This document shows, one piece after another, positions 25,053-33,757 of a stretch of DNA of 64,000 nt. Source of the stretch: an uncultured Rikenellaceae bacterium (GTDB lineage Bacteria > Bacteroidota > Bacteroidia > Bacteroidales > Rikenellaceae); contig CAMLTW010000010.1 in NCBI GenBank assembly GCA_946486375.1, positions 1 through 64,000 of the forward strand, written 5' to 3'. Numbering within the stretch: position 1 is the stretch's first letter; the number at the start of each line of letters is the position of its first letter. The position numbers were made by a program, and so were the translations under genes. Under the pieces are notes generated by a model. That model saw only the letters and a list, made by a program, of their open reading frames with translations, was not told where the DNA came from and made no database searches.

Positions 25053-26888
25053 ATGCAAGACGATATGAATTTGGAAGGGAAAACCCTGACCGAACTGCGC
25101 GAAATCGGCAAAGCACTGGGCATCAAAGGCCTGATGAAGAAACAGGAACTGATCGAGAGGATCCGTTCGGCCGGAGGCGGCGAAGGGAAAGCGTCGGAAA
25201 GACCGGAACCGGCATCCGGGGAAACGGGAGAAAGCGATGCCGTCCCCGTGCATAAGAAACGGGGGAGAAAACCGGGGACGGTCATGGCCAAAAAGACCGA
25301 AGAACCGAGCGGGGAAGAAACGGTATCGGTACAACCGGAAAATCTTCCGGCACAAGACGATAACCCAGAACGCAGGAAACGGGGACGACGTCCGAAAACC
25401 AATTTCGTAAAGGTAGGAGGCAATCAGGATGCCGGGACTCCGGACATCGCGGACGGAGGAACGACAAGACGCGAAAGCCCCTATGGCCGGGAGGAGGAAC
25501 CCGCGGAAAAGCCCCAGCCGATCGTCATTCCGGAACCGGAATACGTGCTGCGCCGGGATACGCCCAACAAATTCCGGAACAATAACCAGCGGTTGCGCTG
25601 GAACAATAATAACCGGGAAAGCAACAATGCGGAAACGAGCAACGTCCGCAACGAGGATGCCCCGGCGATCGCGGAAGAACCCGCAGTTCAGGAACCGGCA
25701 AGCGAACCGCAGCAAAAGAACGACAAAACGGGGAACCGGCGCCAGCAGCACCGGGAAGCCCGCGACGAATACCTCGGCACCATCGAGGCCGAAGGAGTGC
25801 TGGAAGTGATGCAGGACGGTTACGGTTTCCTGCGTTCGCCGGACTACAACTATCTCAACTCGCCGGACGACATCTACGTATCCCCGTCGCAGATCAAGCG
25901 GTTCGGGCTGAAGCTGGGGGACACGGTACAGGGTACCATCCGCCCGCCGAAGGAAGGCGAAAAATATTTCCCGCTCATTACCGTCAATAAAATCAACGGG
26001 CTTCGGCCGGAAGACGTGCGCGACCGGGTGCAGTTCGAATTCCTGACTCCGCTCTTTCCGAACGAAAAGTTCAACATCACGGGGAACGGGCACAACGAAA
26101 TCGCCACCCGGGTCATCGACCTTTTCGCTCCGATCGGCAAGGGACAGCGGGCGCTCATCGTGGCCCAGCCCAAAACCGGGAAGACCGTGCTCCTGAAATC
26201 GGTAGCCAACGCCATCGCGGACAACCATCCGGAAGCCTATCTGATCGTGCTGCTGATCGACGAACGTCCCGAAGAAGTGACCGACATGGCGCGGAGCGTC
26301 AAGGCGGAAGTGATCGCCTCCACGTTCGACGAACAGGCGTCGCGGCATGTGAAGGTGGCCGAAATGGTGCTGGAAAAAGCAAAACGGATGGTGGAATGCG
26401 GACACGACGTAGTGATTCTGCTGGACTCCATCACGCGGCTGGCCCGGGCGTACAATACCGTGCAGCCGGCTTCGGGAAAAGTGCTGTCGGGCGGGGTGGA
26501 CGCCAATGCGCTCCACAAACCCAAGCGCTTCTTCGGAGCGGCCCGGAACACCGAGGAAAAAGGCTCGCTGACCATCATCGCCACGGCCCTGATCGAAACG
26601 GGTTCCAAAATGGACGAGGTGATCTTCGAGGAATTCAAGGGAACGGGCAACATGGAACTTCAGCTCGACCGGAAACTCTCCAACAAACGGATCTACCCGG
26701 CGGTAGACCTGACGGCATCGAGCACGCGGCGCGACGACCTGCTGATGGAACGGGAAGTATTGCAGAAAATCTGGATTCTCCGCCGGTATCTGGCCGACAT
26801 GAATTCGATGGAAGCGATGGAAGACCTCAAGAAACACATGGAAGGCACCCGTTCCAACGAAGAATTCCTGGTTACGATGAACAAGTAG
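25053..26888 (+). CDS. rho: transcription termination factor Rho with disordered insert
   Basis: The 611-residue hexameric RNA helicase ends transcripts. After an N-terminal SAP-like helical hairpin (residues 5-40, [20 protein letters not shown]), residues about 43-236 are a low-complexity, charged insert absent from E. coli Rho (419 residues). It has two AT-hook-like motifs (KRGRKPG 69-75, KRGRRPK 109-115) and an Asn-rich patch (172-192). The RNA-binding CSD follows from 238 (DGYGFLRS), then the ATPase with Walker A AQPKTGKT (371-378) and Walker B VVILLDS. Such inserts in Bacteroides Rho drive phase separation (from memory of published work). Confidence 0.96.
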   Translation: MQDDMNLEGKTLTELREIGKALGIKGLMKKQELIERIRSAGGGEGKASERPEPASGETGESDAVPVHKKRGRKPGTVMAKKTEEPSGEETVSVQPENLPAQDDNPERRKRGRRPKTNFVKVGGNQDAGTPDIADGGTTRRESPYGREEEPAEKPQPIVIPEPEYVLRRDTPNKFRNNNQRLRWNNNNRESNNAETSNVRNEDAPAIAEEPAVQEPASEPQQKNDKTGNRRQQHREARDEYLGTIEAEGVLEVMQDGYGFLRSPDYNYLNSPDDIYVSPSQIKRFGLKLGDTVQGTIRPPKEGEKYFPLITVNKINGLRPEDVRDRVQFEFLTPLFPNEKFNITGNGHNEIATRVIDLFAPIGKGQRALIVAQPKTGKTVLLKSVANAIADNHPEAYLIVLLIDERPEEVTDMARSVKAEVIASTFDEQASRHVKVAEMVLEKAKRMVECGHDVVILLDSITRLARAYNTVQPASGKVLSGGVDANALHKPKRFFGAARNTEEKGSLTIIATALIETGSKMDEVIFEEFKGTGNMELQLDRKLSNKRIYPAVDLTASSTRRDDLLMEREVLQKIWILRRYLADMNSMEAMEDLKKHMEGTRSNEEFLVTMNK

Positions 26889-26938
26889 CATTCGACCGGA
26901 TTCGGCTCCGGCTTTTCAAACGACGGAACCGCTTACGG

Positions 26939-26969
26939 AAAGGCCGGGCCTCAAAGCCCGGCCTTTATA
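26939..26969 (+). terminator. hairpin after rho
   Basis: An 11-bp perfect stem (26939-26949 with 26956-26966) with loop CTCAAA ends in TTT. It lies 51 bases past the rho stop and 10 bases before the miaA ATG, so it may partly separate the two genes. Confidence 0.7.
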
Positions 26970-26978
26970 AAATAAAGC

Positions 26979-27899
26979 ATGAGCGCTTCGACATCACCCA
27001 AATACCTCGTCGCCGTAGCAGGCCCGACGGCTTCGGGAAAAACCGGACTGAGCATCGCCCTTTCCCAAAGGTTCGGCGCTCCCATTCTTTCCTGCGATTC
27101 GCGGCAGTTTTACCGGGAAATTCCCATCGGAACGGCCGCTCCCACCGCGCAGGAACAGGCGGCGGCGCCCCATCATTTCATCGGCACCCGCAGCATAACC
27201 GAATTCTATACCTGCGGAAAATACGAAAAGGATGCGCTGGAGCTGCTCGATACCCTCTACCGGGAACAGGACGTCGTTTTTCTGGTCGGCGGATCGGGAT
27301 TATACATGGATGCGGTTTGCCGGGGATTCGACGACGTCCCCGAAACGGACGTCCGGCTTCGGGAAGAACTGAACCGGCGGATCGAGACCGAAGGACTGAC
27401 CGGACTGCTGGAAGAACTCCGGCAGCTCGACCCCGCCTATTACGAACAGGTGGATCGCTGCAATCCGAAACGGATCGTCCGCGCGCTGGAAGTATGCCGC
27501 AGCACGGGAAAGACCTACACCGAAATCCGCCGGGGCCGGCAAAACGAACGCCCCTTCCGGACAATCGGGATCGGAGTCAGTCTGCCGCGGGAAGAACTGT
27601 ATGCCCGAATCGACCGCCGGGTAGACGAAATGCTGGCGGCCGGTCTGGAAGAAGAAGCCCGGCGGGTTTATCCGCTTCGGGAACACAACGCGCTCCAAAC
27701 GGTAGGCTATCGGGAACTGTTCGACTATTTCGACGGGCTGACCGGTCGGGCGGAAGCGGTGGAACTCATCAAGCGTAACACCCGACGTTACGCCAAACGA
27801 CAAATGACCTGGTATCGTCGCGACCCGGAAATCGTCTGGTTTGCTCCGGACGAAGTCGACCGCGCGGAAGCCTATGTCCGAAGCCGGATGAAAGGCTGA
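26979..27899 (+). CDS. miaA: tRNA dimethylallyltransferase
   Basis: The 306-residue enzyme adds a dimethylallyl group to A37 of tRNAs that read UNN codons. The P-loop AGPTASGKTGLS is at residues 14-25. SCDSRQFYREIPIGTA is the tRNA/DMAPP segment and VGGSGLYMDAVCRGFDD and NPKRIVRALEV are further signatures. The C-terminal QTVGYRELFDYFDG and NTRRYAKRQMTWYRRD are complete. The tRNA-Leu(UAA) at 33.5 kb is the sort of substrate it modifies. It uses the same prenyl donor that the nearby Idi helps supply. Confidence 0.95.
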   Translation: MSASTSPKYLVAVAGPTASGKTGLSIALSQRFGAPILSCDSRQFYREIPIGTAAPTAQEQAAAPHHFIGTRSITEFYTCGKYEKDALELLDTLYREQDVVFLVGGSGLYMDAVCRGFDDVPETDVRLREELNRRIETEGLTGLLEELRQLDPAYYEQVDRCNPKRIVRALEVCRSTGKTYTEIRRGRQNERPFRTIGIGVSLPREELYARIDRRVDEMLAAGLEEEARRVYPLREHNALQTVGYRELFDYFDGLTGRAEAVELIKRNTRRYAKRQMTWYRRDPEIVWFAPDEVDRAEAYVRSRMKG

Positions 27900-27953
27900 G
27901 GCAGGCGGAACCGTGAAAAGCCGCTTATTCGCACCGACAGGTGAAAACCGGGA

Positions 27954-29438
27954 TCATGCTTCGGCCATCGCTTTCTCGATCCGCTGGGTCACGAGTTTCG
28001 ATCCGATCAGCACCATCGGCAATCCGGTTCCGGGTACGGTGGAAGCTCCCACGTAAAAGACATTCGCAAACTCTTCATCGTAATTTTTAGGGCGGAAACC
28101 GCCTACCTGCCGCATGTCGTGAGCCAATCCCAAACCGCTTCCCCGATACAGGTTGAAGCGCTTTTCCCAATCCTCCGGCGTGTAGACTTCCCGGAAAACT
28201 ACGTCCGGACGCACATCCTGCCCGATGCGGGCGGAAAATTCTTCGAGCACGCTGTCCGCCACGGCTTCCCGGTCCTCCCAGTTCTTTTTGAAACGCAGGT
28301 CGGGCACCGGCACGACGAAAAACAGCGCCTCGGTTCCTTCGGGCGCACATCCGGGATTCAGTTTGGAAAGGGCATTCACGTAGAAATACGGTTTCTCCAA
28401 CGTTCCCGGATGCCGGAATACGCGACGGGCATACTCCCGGAAATTTCGTCCCAGGAAATAATTGTGCAGGTGAAGCTGCGGGAGCCGACGCCCTACCCCT
28501 ACGTACATGGTCAGCGTTCCCATCGTCCAGCCCATCCGGTCGAGCCGCTTTTCCGAAAAGCGTTTGCGCCCGAACACCCGGCCCCGGAAAGCGGCCGCAT
28601 CCGAGTTGATGACGAACACGTCTCCCGTCCAGCGTCCGCCTTCCCGGTCGGTCAGGGCGGTAAGTCGTCCGCCTTCCGTTTCGAATCCCGTGACTTCGGT
28701 GTGGTAAAACATTTTCACGCCCTCTTTTTCCAATTCTCCCAACAGTCCCGTCACGATTTCGTACATTCCCCCGTGAACGTTGTAGTAACCGTCATGCCGG
28801 AATTCCGTATGCGACAGCAGCGAGTAGACCGCGCTGGTATCGAAAGGCGTACGTCCCAGAAAAAAGGAAACGAGCGACACGATCTGGCGGGCTTCCTCCG
28901 AATCGAAATAAGTACAGACGTGCTTCCAGAAAGTGCGCAGCAACACCTGAACGAGCCCCGGATCGACCCGGGTCAGACTGAGCACGTAATCCCGGACGGA
29001 ATCGAAGTTCTGCCTGACCACCACGTCCACCGTCGCATCGAAAATCCGGCCGCTCATGCTCAGGTACCGTTCCATTTTCCGTTCAAAATCCGGTTCCACT
29101 CCCGCAAACCGGTCGGCCAGCCGACGAATATCCCGGTAAAGCAGGTAAGGCTGCGGATCGTCGGCGAAACTGACCGTATAAAGCGGATCTACCGGGGTAT
29201 AGCTGAACGGCAGTTTTATGCCGCAATCCCGGGCGAAATCCTCGAACTCATAAGACATGCTGAAAAAGCTGGGCCCCGTGTCGAAAGTGAATCCGTCCCG
29301 GCGGATGCGGTTGAGACGCCCGCCCGCCTGTCCGTTTTTTTCCAGTACCCGCACCTGATATCCTTTTTTCGCCAGCCGCAGCGCTGTCGCCAAACCGCCC
29401 AGCCCTGCGCCTACGACCAATGCCGTTTTTCGTTTCAT
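27954..29438 (-). CDS. crtI: phytoene desaturase (CrtI family)
   Basis: The 494-residue FAD enzyme should introduce double bases into phytoene to give coloured acyclic carotenoids. The dinucleotide loop VVGAGLGGLATALRLAKKG is at residues 8-26, followed by VLEKNGQAGGR and FDTGPSFF. The C-terminal FAD motif is FYVGASTVPGTGLPMVL. CrtI enzymes use FAD and a quinone-type acceptor and do not need oxygen as substrate. Last gene of the six-gene operon, 12 bases after the glycosyltransferase. A close relative is the CrtN/CrtD type, so the exact number of desaturations cannot be read from sequence. Confidence 0.92.
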   Translation of the reverse strand: MKRKTALVVGAGLGGLATALRLAKKGYQVRVLEKNGQAGGRLNRIRRDGFTFDTGPSFFSMSYEFEDFARDCGIKLPFSYTPVDPLYTVSFADDPQPYLLYRDIRRLADRFAGVEPDFERKMERYLSMSGRIFDATVDVVVRQNFDSVRDYVLSLTRVDPGLVQVLLRTFWKHVCTYFDSEEARQIVSLVSFFLGRTPFDTSAVYSLLSHTEFRHDGYYNVHGGMYEIVTGLLGELEKEGVKMFYHTEVTGFETEGGRLTALTDREGGRWTGDVFVINSDAAAFRGRVFGRKRFSEKRLDRMGWTMGTLTMYVGVGRRLPQLHLHNYFLGRNFREYARRVFRHPGTLEKPYFYVNALSKLNPGCAPEGTEALFFVVPVPDLRFKKNWEDREAVADSVLEEFSARIGQDVRPDVVFREVYTPEDWEKRFNLYRGSGLGLAHDMRQVGGFRPKNYDEEFANVFYVGASTVPGTGLPMVLIGSKLVTQRIEKAMAEA

Positions 29439-29450
29439 AATCGTTTTTCT

Positions 29451-30545
29451 TTAGATTACCCGCCCTTTCCACTGCTGCGGAATCAGGTATTCCCCCGCCA
29501 CACCCCACATCAGAATCACACCCAGACACAACTGTTGTGGAATGCACAGCAAGAGATTTTCCGCCACCGACTGCCCGCTCGTCAGCGAAACGGGAACACG
29601 AACCGCCAACCACAGCAGCACGAATCCCCAGAAAACGGAGAGCGGGAAAGCCAGATAAACGAACACGAATCCGAAAGTGGTGATGAACCAGAACAGCAGG
29701 GCCAGCAGAAAAGAATCCCCGAAAAAGTTCCGGACGTTGCGGCCGAATCCGCATACGGCTTCCGCCAGACCGGTGTACATGCGGCAACTCACTCCCTTGT
29801 CCGCCGCCAGACAGGCAACGGGAATGCCCTGTTTCTTGTAGTTCCGGGCGATGGCGATGTCCTCCGCCTTTTCCCCACGCATGGCGTCGTGCGGCTGGGT
29901 GCGTCGGTAAACCGCAGCATCGAAAAACATGAACTGCCCGTTGGCCGCCGCCAGGGACGGATATTCCTTCGCTTCCCGGACGCACCGTAACGGCAGCAGG
30001 GTAAGCAGGATGTAATTCATCAGGGGAACGGTCATTTTTTCGCCCCAGGATTTCATCACCTGCCGGGGAAAAATCGAAAGCAGCCCCAAACCGTGCTGCC
30101 GCACGAACCACAAAGCCCGTCCGATGCAGGGCGGTTCGAGCCGGACATCGGCATCCAGAAAAAGCAGGTACTTCCCGCGGGCTTCGCGCGCCAGCTGCCA
30201 GCAGGCAAAGTTCTTGCCCAGCCAGCCCAGAGGAAGGGGTTCCGAACGGATGAGCCGCACCGAAGGATGCTTCCGGGCCAGCTCCCGAACCAGTTCCCCC
30301 GTTCCATCGGTGGAATGATCGTCGCAGACGATGATTTCGAGGGGTTTATAGTCCGACTCCAACAGATCATGCAGCAGAGCCGGAATATTCCGCACTTCGT
30401 TGCGGGCCGGAACCAATACCGATACTTCTTCCGCGGGCGGAACCGTTCCCGTCGGAATCCGCTTCCGGTAAAGCAGGTTCACCATGGCCACGACGAATTG
30501 CAGGGCCGTAAAAATCAACACCATCCAGGCGACAGTCGCGATCAT
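29451..30545 (-). CDS. GT2 glycosyltransferase, probable carotenoid glycosyltransferase
   Basis: Starting at 30545 gives 364 residues. An N-terminal membrane helix (about 5-22) precedes a GT-A domain: VLVPARNEVRNIPALL, CDDHSTDGTGELV (Asp of the DxD region), LLFLDADVRL. Two or three helices at about 265-345 anchor it to the inner membrane. The arrangement is that of CrtQ- and CruC-like carotenoid glycosyltransferases. Its start overlaps the stop of the acyltransferase gene by 4 bases (ATGA). The longer frame adds 30 residues inside the upstream gene and was rejected. Sugar donor unknown. Confidence 0.82.
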   Translation of the reverse strand: MIATVAWMVLIFTALQFVVAMVNLLYRKRIPTGTVPPAEEVSVLVPARNEVRNIPALLHDLLESDYKPLEIIVCDDHSTDGTGELVRELARKHPSVRLIRSEPLPLGWLGKNFACWQLAREARGKYLLFLDADVRLEPPCIGRALWFVRQHGLGLLSIFPRQVMKSWGEKMTVPLMNYILLTLLPLRCVREAKEYPSLAAANGQFMFFDAAVYRRTQPHDAMRGEKAEDIAIARNYKKQGIPVACLAADKGVSCRMYTGLAEAVCGFGRNVRNFFGDSFLLALLFWFITTFGFVFVYLAFPLSVFWGFVLLWLAVRVPVSLTSGQSVAENLLLCIPQQLCLGVILMWGVAGEYLIPQQWKGRVI

Positions 30546-31159
30546 CTTTCCAGACTTTGTATGTGTTTTTCTCTGCTTTCCCGATAGAACGCCAGGTATT
30601 CCTCTTCCAGATTTTCGCCGACGATTCCGTTGCAAGAGACAAAATACCCCCGTACCAGCGGCCGGCTGCGGTTCCCGTTCTCGGTAAAATAAGCCATCAT
30701 CAACAATTCGACCGCCTCCGGCAACCGTTGCAGGAGAAAAGCGGCTCCGCGTCGGAAACGAATCCGGTCTTCGTACACCGACCCGATTTCACCCTGCGGA
30801 TAGATCAGCACGGCATTCCGGGAAGCCGTCAGCAGATCGGCCGCATAGCGCAAACTTTCGCGCGCTCCCGCCGCATCCCGCCGCACGGAAAACCCGCCGA
30901 TCCGGTTGAGGAAGGGATGTTCTTCCAACTGCCGCTCCCCCGACATGAAGTAAAAGCGACGTTTCAACACCTGCGTCACGAACCGAAAATTCCACAACCC
31001 GTCCCACCAGCTGACATGGTTGGAAAGCAAAAGCACGGATAAGCCCGTCTCCGTTCGCTCCCCGATGTACTCCACGCTCCGGAAATGCCGTCCGAGCCGG
31101 TACCCGGTATAGTACCGGGCAAAGGGATACAGAATTTCGTGATGCCTCGCTTCTTTCAT
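30542..31159 (-). CDS. PlsC-type acyltransferase, probable carotenoid-glycoside acyltransferase
   Basis: The 205-residue membrane-associated protein has the HX4D catalytic motif NHVSWWDG near residue 47, the acceptor-binding stretch FSVRRD and AVLIYPQGEIGS (family motif III). It is shorter than PlsC (about 240). It lies between the hydratase and glycosyltransferase genes, 4 bases after the former and overlapping the latter, so its likely acceptor is the glycosylated carotenoid rather than lysophosphatidate. In green sulfur bacteria, carotenoid glucosides are acylated by CruD, which offers a precedent for the chemistry. Confidence 0.8.
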   Translation of the reverse strand: MKEARHHEILYPFARYYTGYRLGRHFRSVEYIGERTETGLSVLLLSNHVSWWDGLWNFRFVTQVLKRRFYFMSGERQLEEHPFLNRIGGFSVRRDAAGARESLRYAADLLTASRNAVLIYPQGEIGSVYEDRIRFRRGAAFLLQRLPEAVELLMMAYFTENGNRSRPLVRGYFVSCNGIVGENLEEEYLAFYRESREKHIQSLER

Positions 31160-31163
31160 GTCT

Positions 31164-31823
31164 TTATCCTACGAATAAAATCACGGCGACGAACAGGCCG
31201 ACCTGAAACAGCAACAGGGGAACCGCCGCAGCGTTGCGCAGGGGAAGTCCGCTCCGGTGAACCCAGAACTGAAATCCCAGCGCCAGCAGGAACCAGGACG
31301 CATAGTTGCGAAACGGAACCGCTTCCCCGCCCCACCTCCACATATCCATCCCGGGAGCCGCCTGTTCGAGTACCAAATCGTATGCCACCATCAATACCGA
31401 AGCGGTCACGGCGCGAACCGAATTTCCCGTCCGAAACAGAGCGGCCGCCCCCGCGCAGGCAAAAGTCACGAACAGCCAGTTCACGCCGATCAGCAAAGGC
31501 GTATGCCATACTTTAATTCCCAAAGCATCTCCGTATGCATAGTTTCCGAAAAGCACTCCCGTATTCACTCCGGCCACTTCCACCAGATAACCCGCCAGCA
31601 CGATTACGGCGCAAACCGTAACCGACCGGATTCCGAAACGGAAACGGGCGAAGGCGAAAAGAACGACGGTGCTGATCGACAGTGCAAGCGGAGTGGCCTC
31701 GAGTGCCGCCGTCCGGGTATCGGGACGGATGATGAGCACGGCGCCCATGAAATAGACGAAAAAGGCGACCGCAGCCAGAATCGCCCAACGAAAAGTTCTT
31801 TTCCAAGCCAGTTCCCGTATCAT
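31164..31823 (-). CDS. cruF: CruF-like carotenoid 1,2-hydratase (DUF422)
   Basis: The 219-residue protein has about six to seven transmembrane helices. The signature GYLVEVAGVNTGVLFGNYAYG lies at about 78-98 (quoted in part in family descriptions), with VWHTPLLIGVNWL and VLMVAYDLVLEQAAP typical of CruF/DUF422. CruF adds water across the terminal psi-end double bond of lycopene-type carotenoids to give a tertiary 1-hydroxyl, the position later glycosylated in myxol- and OH-gamma-carotene-type pigments. It lies 5 bases downstream of idi. The hydroxyl source is water, so oxygen is not needed. Confidence 0.85.
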   Translation of the reverse strand: MIRELAWKRTFRWAILAAVAFFVYFMGAVLIIRPDTRTAALEATPLALSISTVVLFAFARFRFGIRSVTVCAVIVLAGYLVEVAGVNTGVLFGNYAYGDALGIKVWHTPLLIGVNWLFVTFACAGAAALFRTGNSVRAVTASVLMVAYDLVLEQAAPGMDMWRWGGEAVPFRNYASWFLLALGFQFWVHRSGLPLRNAAAVPLLLFQVGLFVAVILFVG

Positions 31824-31828
31824 GCCCG

Positions 31829-32359
31829 TTACCAGTTACGCAGGTATTGCACCCGGTCGTAAATCTTTCCGAACCAGACCGTATAAGTCTCCGGGAAACG
31901 GGTCATCTCCGTGCGGATGGTCCCGAACGGCGCATAGCGGTAGGCTTCCGCTTCCCCCGGATTCAACCGGGGCAACGCATCCGACACGCCCACGAAAACG
32001 TGGTCGAATTCGTATTCGATCAGCCCGTTTCCCACTTCGGCCCGATACACGAAATCGAACAGTTTGTCCAGAGGACTCTCCAATCCCAATTCCCGTTCCA
32101 GACAGCGCCGGGCGGCTTCCGAAGGAAGTTCGCCGGGCAGCGGGTGCGTACAGCAGGCGTTCGTCCAAAGGCCTCCGGAGTGATACTTGTCCCGGTGTCG
32201 GCGCTGCAAAAGCCACTCTCCCTTCCGGTTGAAGATGAATACCGACACCGCCCGGTGCAGCAAAGCCTCCCGATGGGCCCCCATCTTGTCGCAGGTGCCT
32301 ACGGTCCGGTCGCAGCCGTCCACCAACACGACCGTCCCTTCCCGATCATTCGCCCTCAT
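31829..32359 (-). CDS. idi: isopentenyl-diphosphate delta-isomerase, type 1
   Basis: The 176-residue Nudix-fold enzyme interconverts IPP and DMAPP. HRAVSVFIFNRKGEWLLQRR leads to the metal-binding loop YHSGGLWTNACCTHP, which carries the catalytic Cys. The Nudix-like box EAARRCLERELG and the catalytic Glu region IEYEFDHVFVG follow. It begins within the last 4 bases of crtB (ATGA overlap), so the two are translationally coupled, and it raises the prenyl supply for the carotenoid operon. Confidence 0.94.
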   Translation of the reverse strand: MRANDREGTVVLVDGCDRTVGTCDKMGAHREALLHRAVSVFIFNRKGEWLLQRRHRDKYHSGGLWTNACCTHPLPGELPSEAARRCLERELGLESPLDKLFDFVYRAEVGNGLIEYEFDHVFVGVSDALPRLNPGEAEAYRYAPFGTIRTEMTRFPETYTVWFGKIYDRVQYLRNW

Positions 32360-33195
32360 AACAGATTCACTTTATTCATGACCACGCTCCGGGTGAAAAG
32401 CACCGCCTTGTTGAAATCGGACACCCGGATCCGTTTATCCATCAGCCGGCGCGCCGGCGTCCGCTTGATTTTCCGCAACAGCCGGGTATAATAGACGTAA
32501 GCCATATAAACGCCCAGCCTGGAATTCTGCGGCAACTGCCGAATCCCTTCGAACGCCTCTGCGAAATCGGTTTCGATCTCCCGGATGATCTCCCGTTTTT
32601 TTTCTTCGCAGAAATTATGGCGGGTCACTCCGGGAAAATAAGCCCGGTCGAGCTGCTCCATATCCTGCTTCATATCCCGCAGAAAGTTCACCTTCTGGAA
32701 GGCGGAACCCAATTTCATGGCAGGGCGTTTCAGCCGTTCGTACAAAGGCCGATCGCCATTGCAGAAAACCCGGAGGCACATCAGCCCCACCACATCCGCC
32801 GAACCGTAAACGTAAGCATCCATTTCCCGTTTGTCGTCATACCTGTTTTTGGTCAGGTCTGCCCGCATGCTCGCCAGAAACGCGTTGACCAGCCCTTCCC
32901 CGATGTCGTACCGCCGGACGACCTGTCCGAAAGCATTGATTACCGGATTCAGACTGATCCCCGTACGGCGGGCATTCCGGTACTCGGCTTCGAAATCGTT
33001 CAGCAACCGGGCCCGGTCGTATCCGGTAAACGTATCCACGATTTCATCGGCCAACCGCACGAATCCGTAAATTCCGAAGATCGCATCCTGTATGTCTTTG
33101 TCCAGCAAGCCGACGGCCGAAAAAAAGGAAGTGCTGTAATTCCGGGTCAGAACACGGGAAACGTCGAATGAAGTTTTCAAATAAAGGTCGTCCAT
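32356..33195 (-). CDS. crtB: phytoene synthase
   Basis: The 279-residue squalene/phytoene synthase family enzyme condenses two prenyl diphosphates, normally GGPP to phytoene. The first Asp-rich motif is LADEIVD (residues 49-54). The central YVYGSADVVGLMC and the second Asp motif NFLRDMKQDMEQLDRAYFP are intact. It opens the operon. No GGPP synthase gene is present, so C40 substrate must come from elsewhere in the genome; a C30 (FPP) substrate cannot be excluded from sequence. Confidence 0.92.
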   Translation of the reverse strand: MDDLYLKTSFDVSRVLTRNYSTSFFSAVGLLDKDIQDAIFGIYGFVRLADEIVDTFTGYDRARLLNDFEAEYRNARRTGISLNPVINAFGQVVRRYDIGEGLVNAFLASMRADLTKNRYDDKREMDAYVYGSADVVGLMCLRVFCNGDRPLYERLKRPAMKLGSAFQKVNFLRDMKQDMEQLDRAYFPGVTRHNFCEEKKREIIREIETDFAEAFEGIRQLPQNSRLGVYMAYVYYTRLLRKIKRTPARRLMDKRIRVSDFNKAVLFTRSVVMNKVNLL

Positions 33196-33384
33196 AAAGC
33201 ATTTTCCTGATTAAACGTTTCCGCACGGCATCGAAAGACCGCGCCGACCACACCCGATGCAACATTCATACCCCGAATCGGAAGCGAGCGGAAGATTTTC
33301 TCCATGGGTCGAAACGAATCCGCGGCTTCGATCGGCAACCCGGAGGAAAAGGCGTTCCCGGTTTGCAGAATCGGAAATATATCG

Positions 33385-33392
33385 TAATTTTG
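33385..33392 (+). promoter_or_regulatory. Bacteroidetes -7 element TAATTTTG (tRNA-Leu)
   Basis: Exact TAnnTTTG, 88 bases before the tRNA. The region 33196-33480 otherwise holds no gene and no consensus element for crtB on the other strand. Confidence 0.5.
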
Positions 33393-33480
33393 AGGCCGCG
33401 AAAGCCGTCGCAACGGAAACCGGACAGTCGGTGAAGACCGGGAAGCCGAAAAGATTTCCCGGCATAGCGAAGCGAAAGCG

Positions 33481-33566
33481 GCCCGGATGGTGGAATAGGT
33501 AGACACGCAGGACTTAAAATCCTGTGGGCAGTGATGTCCGTACGGGTTCGATTCCCGTTCCGGGTA
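33481..33566 (+). tRNA. tRNA-Leu (anticodon UAA)
   Basis: The 86-base sequence folds as a class II tRNA. The acceptor arm GCCCGGA pairs with TCCGGGT, followed by discriminator A. The anticodon stem CAGGA/TCCTG encloses CTTAAAA with TAA as anticodon. A long variable arm and the T arm ACGGG-TTCGATT-CCCGT follow. The 5' part is nearly identical to E. coli tRNA-Leu(UAA). The 3' CCA is not encoded (bases after the discriminator are CAA). Confidence 0.97.
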
Positions 33567-33589
33567 CAAAGATCGGACAGGTTTTTCCA

Positions 33590-33624
33590 AAAGCCGCTTC
33601 CACGTTCATGTGGGGGCGGTTTTT
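33590..33624 (+). terminator. intrinsic terminator after tRNA-Leu
   Basis: A 14-bp stem with three G-U pairs (33590-33603 with 33610-33623) and a 6-base loop runs into TTTTT. It lies 23 bases after the tRNA. Confidence 0.8.
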
Positions 33625-33757
33625 ACTTGGAATGAATCCGCATTTTTCGAAAAACGTTCCCCGTTTCGTTCCCCTTCCGGGCCGGAAAAAAATTCTTTTC
33701 TGAATCAGCCGTGCGACCGACCCGTATCCCGCCAGGAGCCGTGAAAGGCCGGTTCCG

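Noticed and set aside
28119-29990. 623-residue plus-strand frame over crtI
   Set aside because: Antisense shadow; the minus-strand CrtI motifs are unequivocal.
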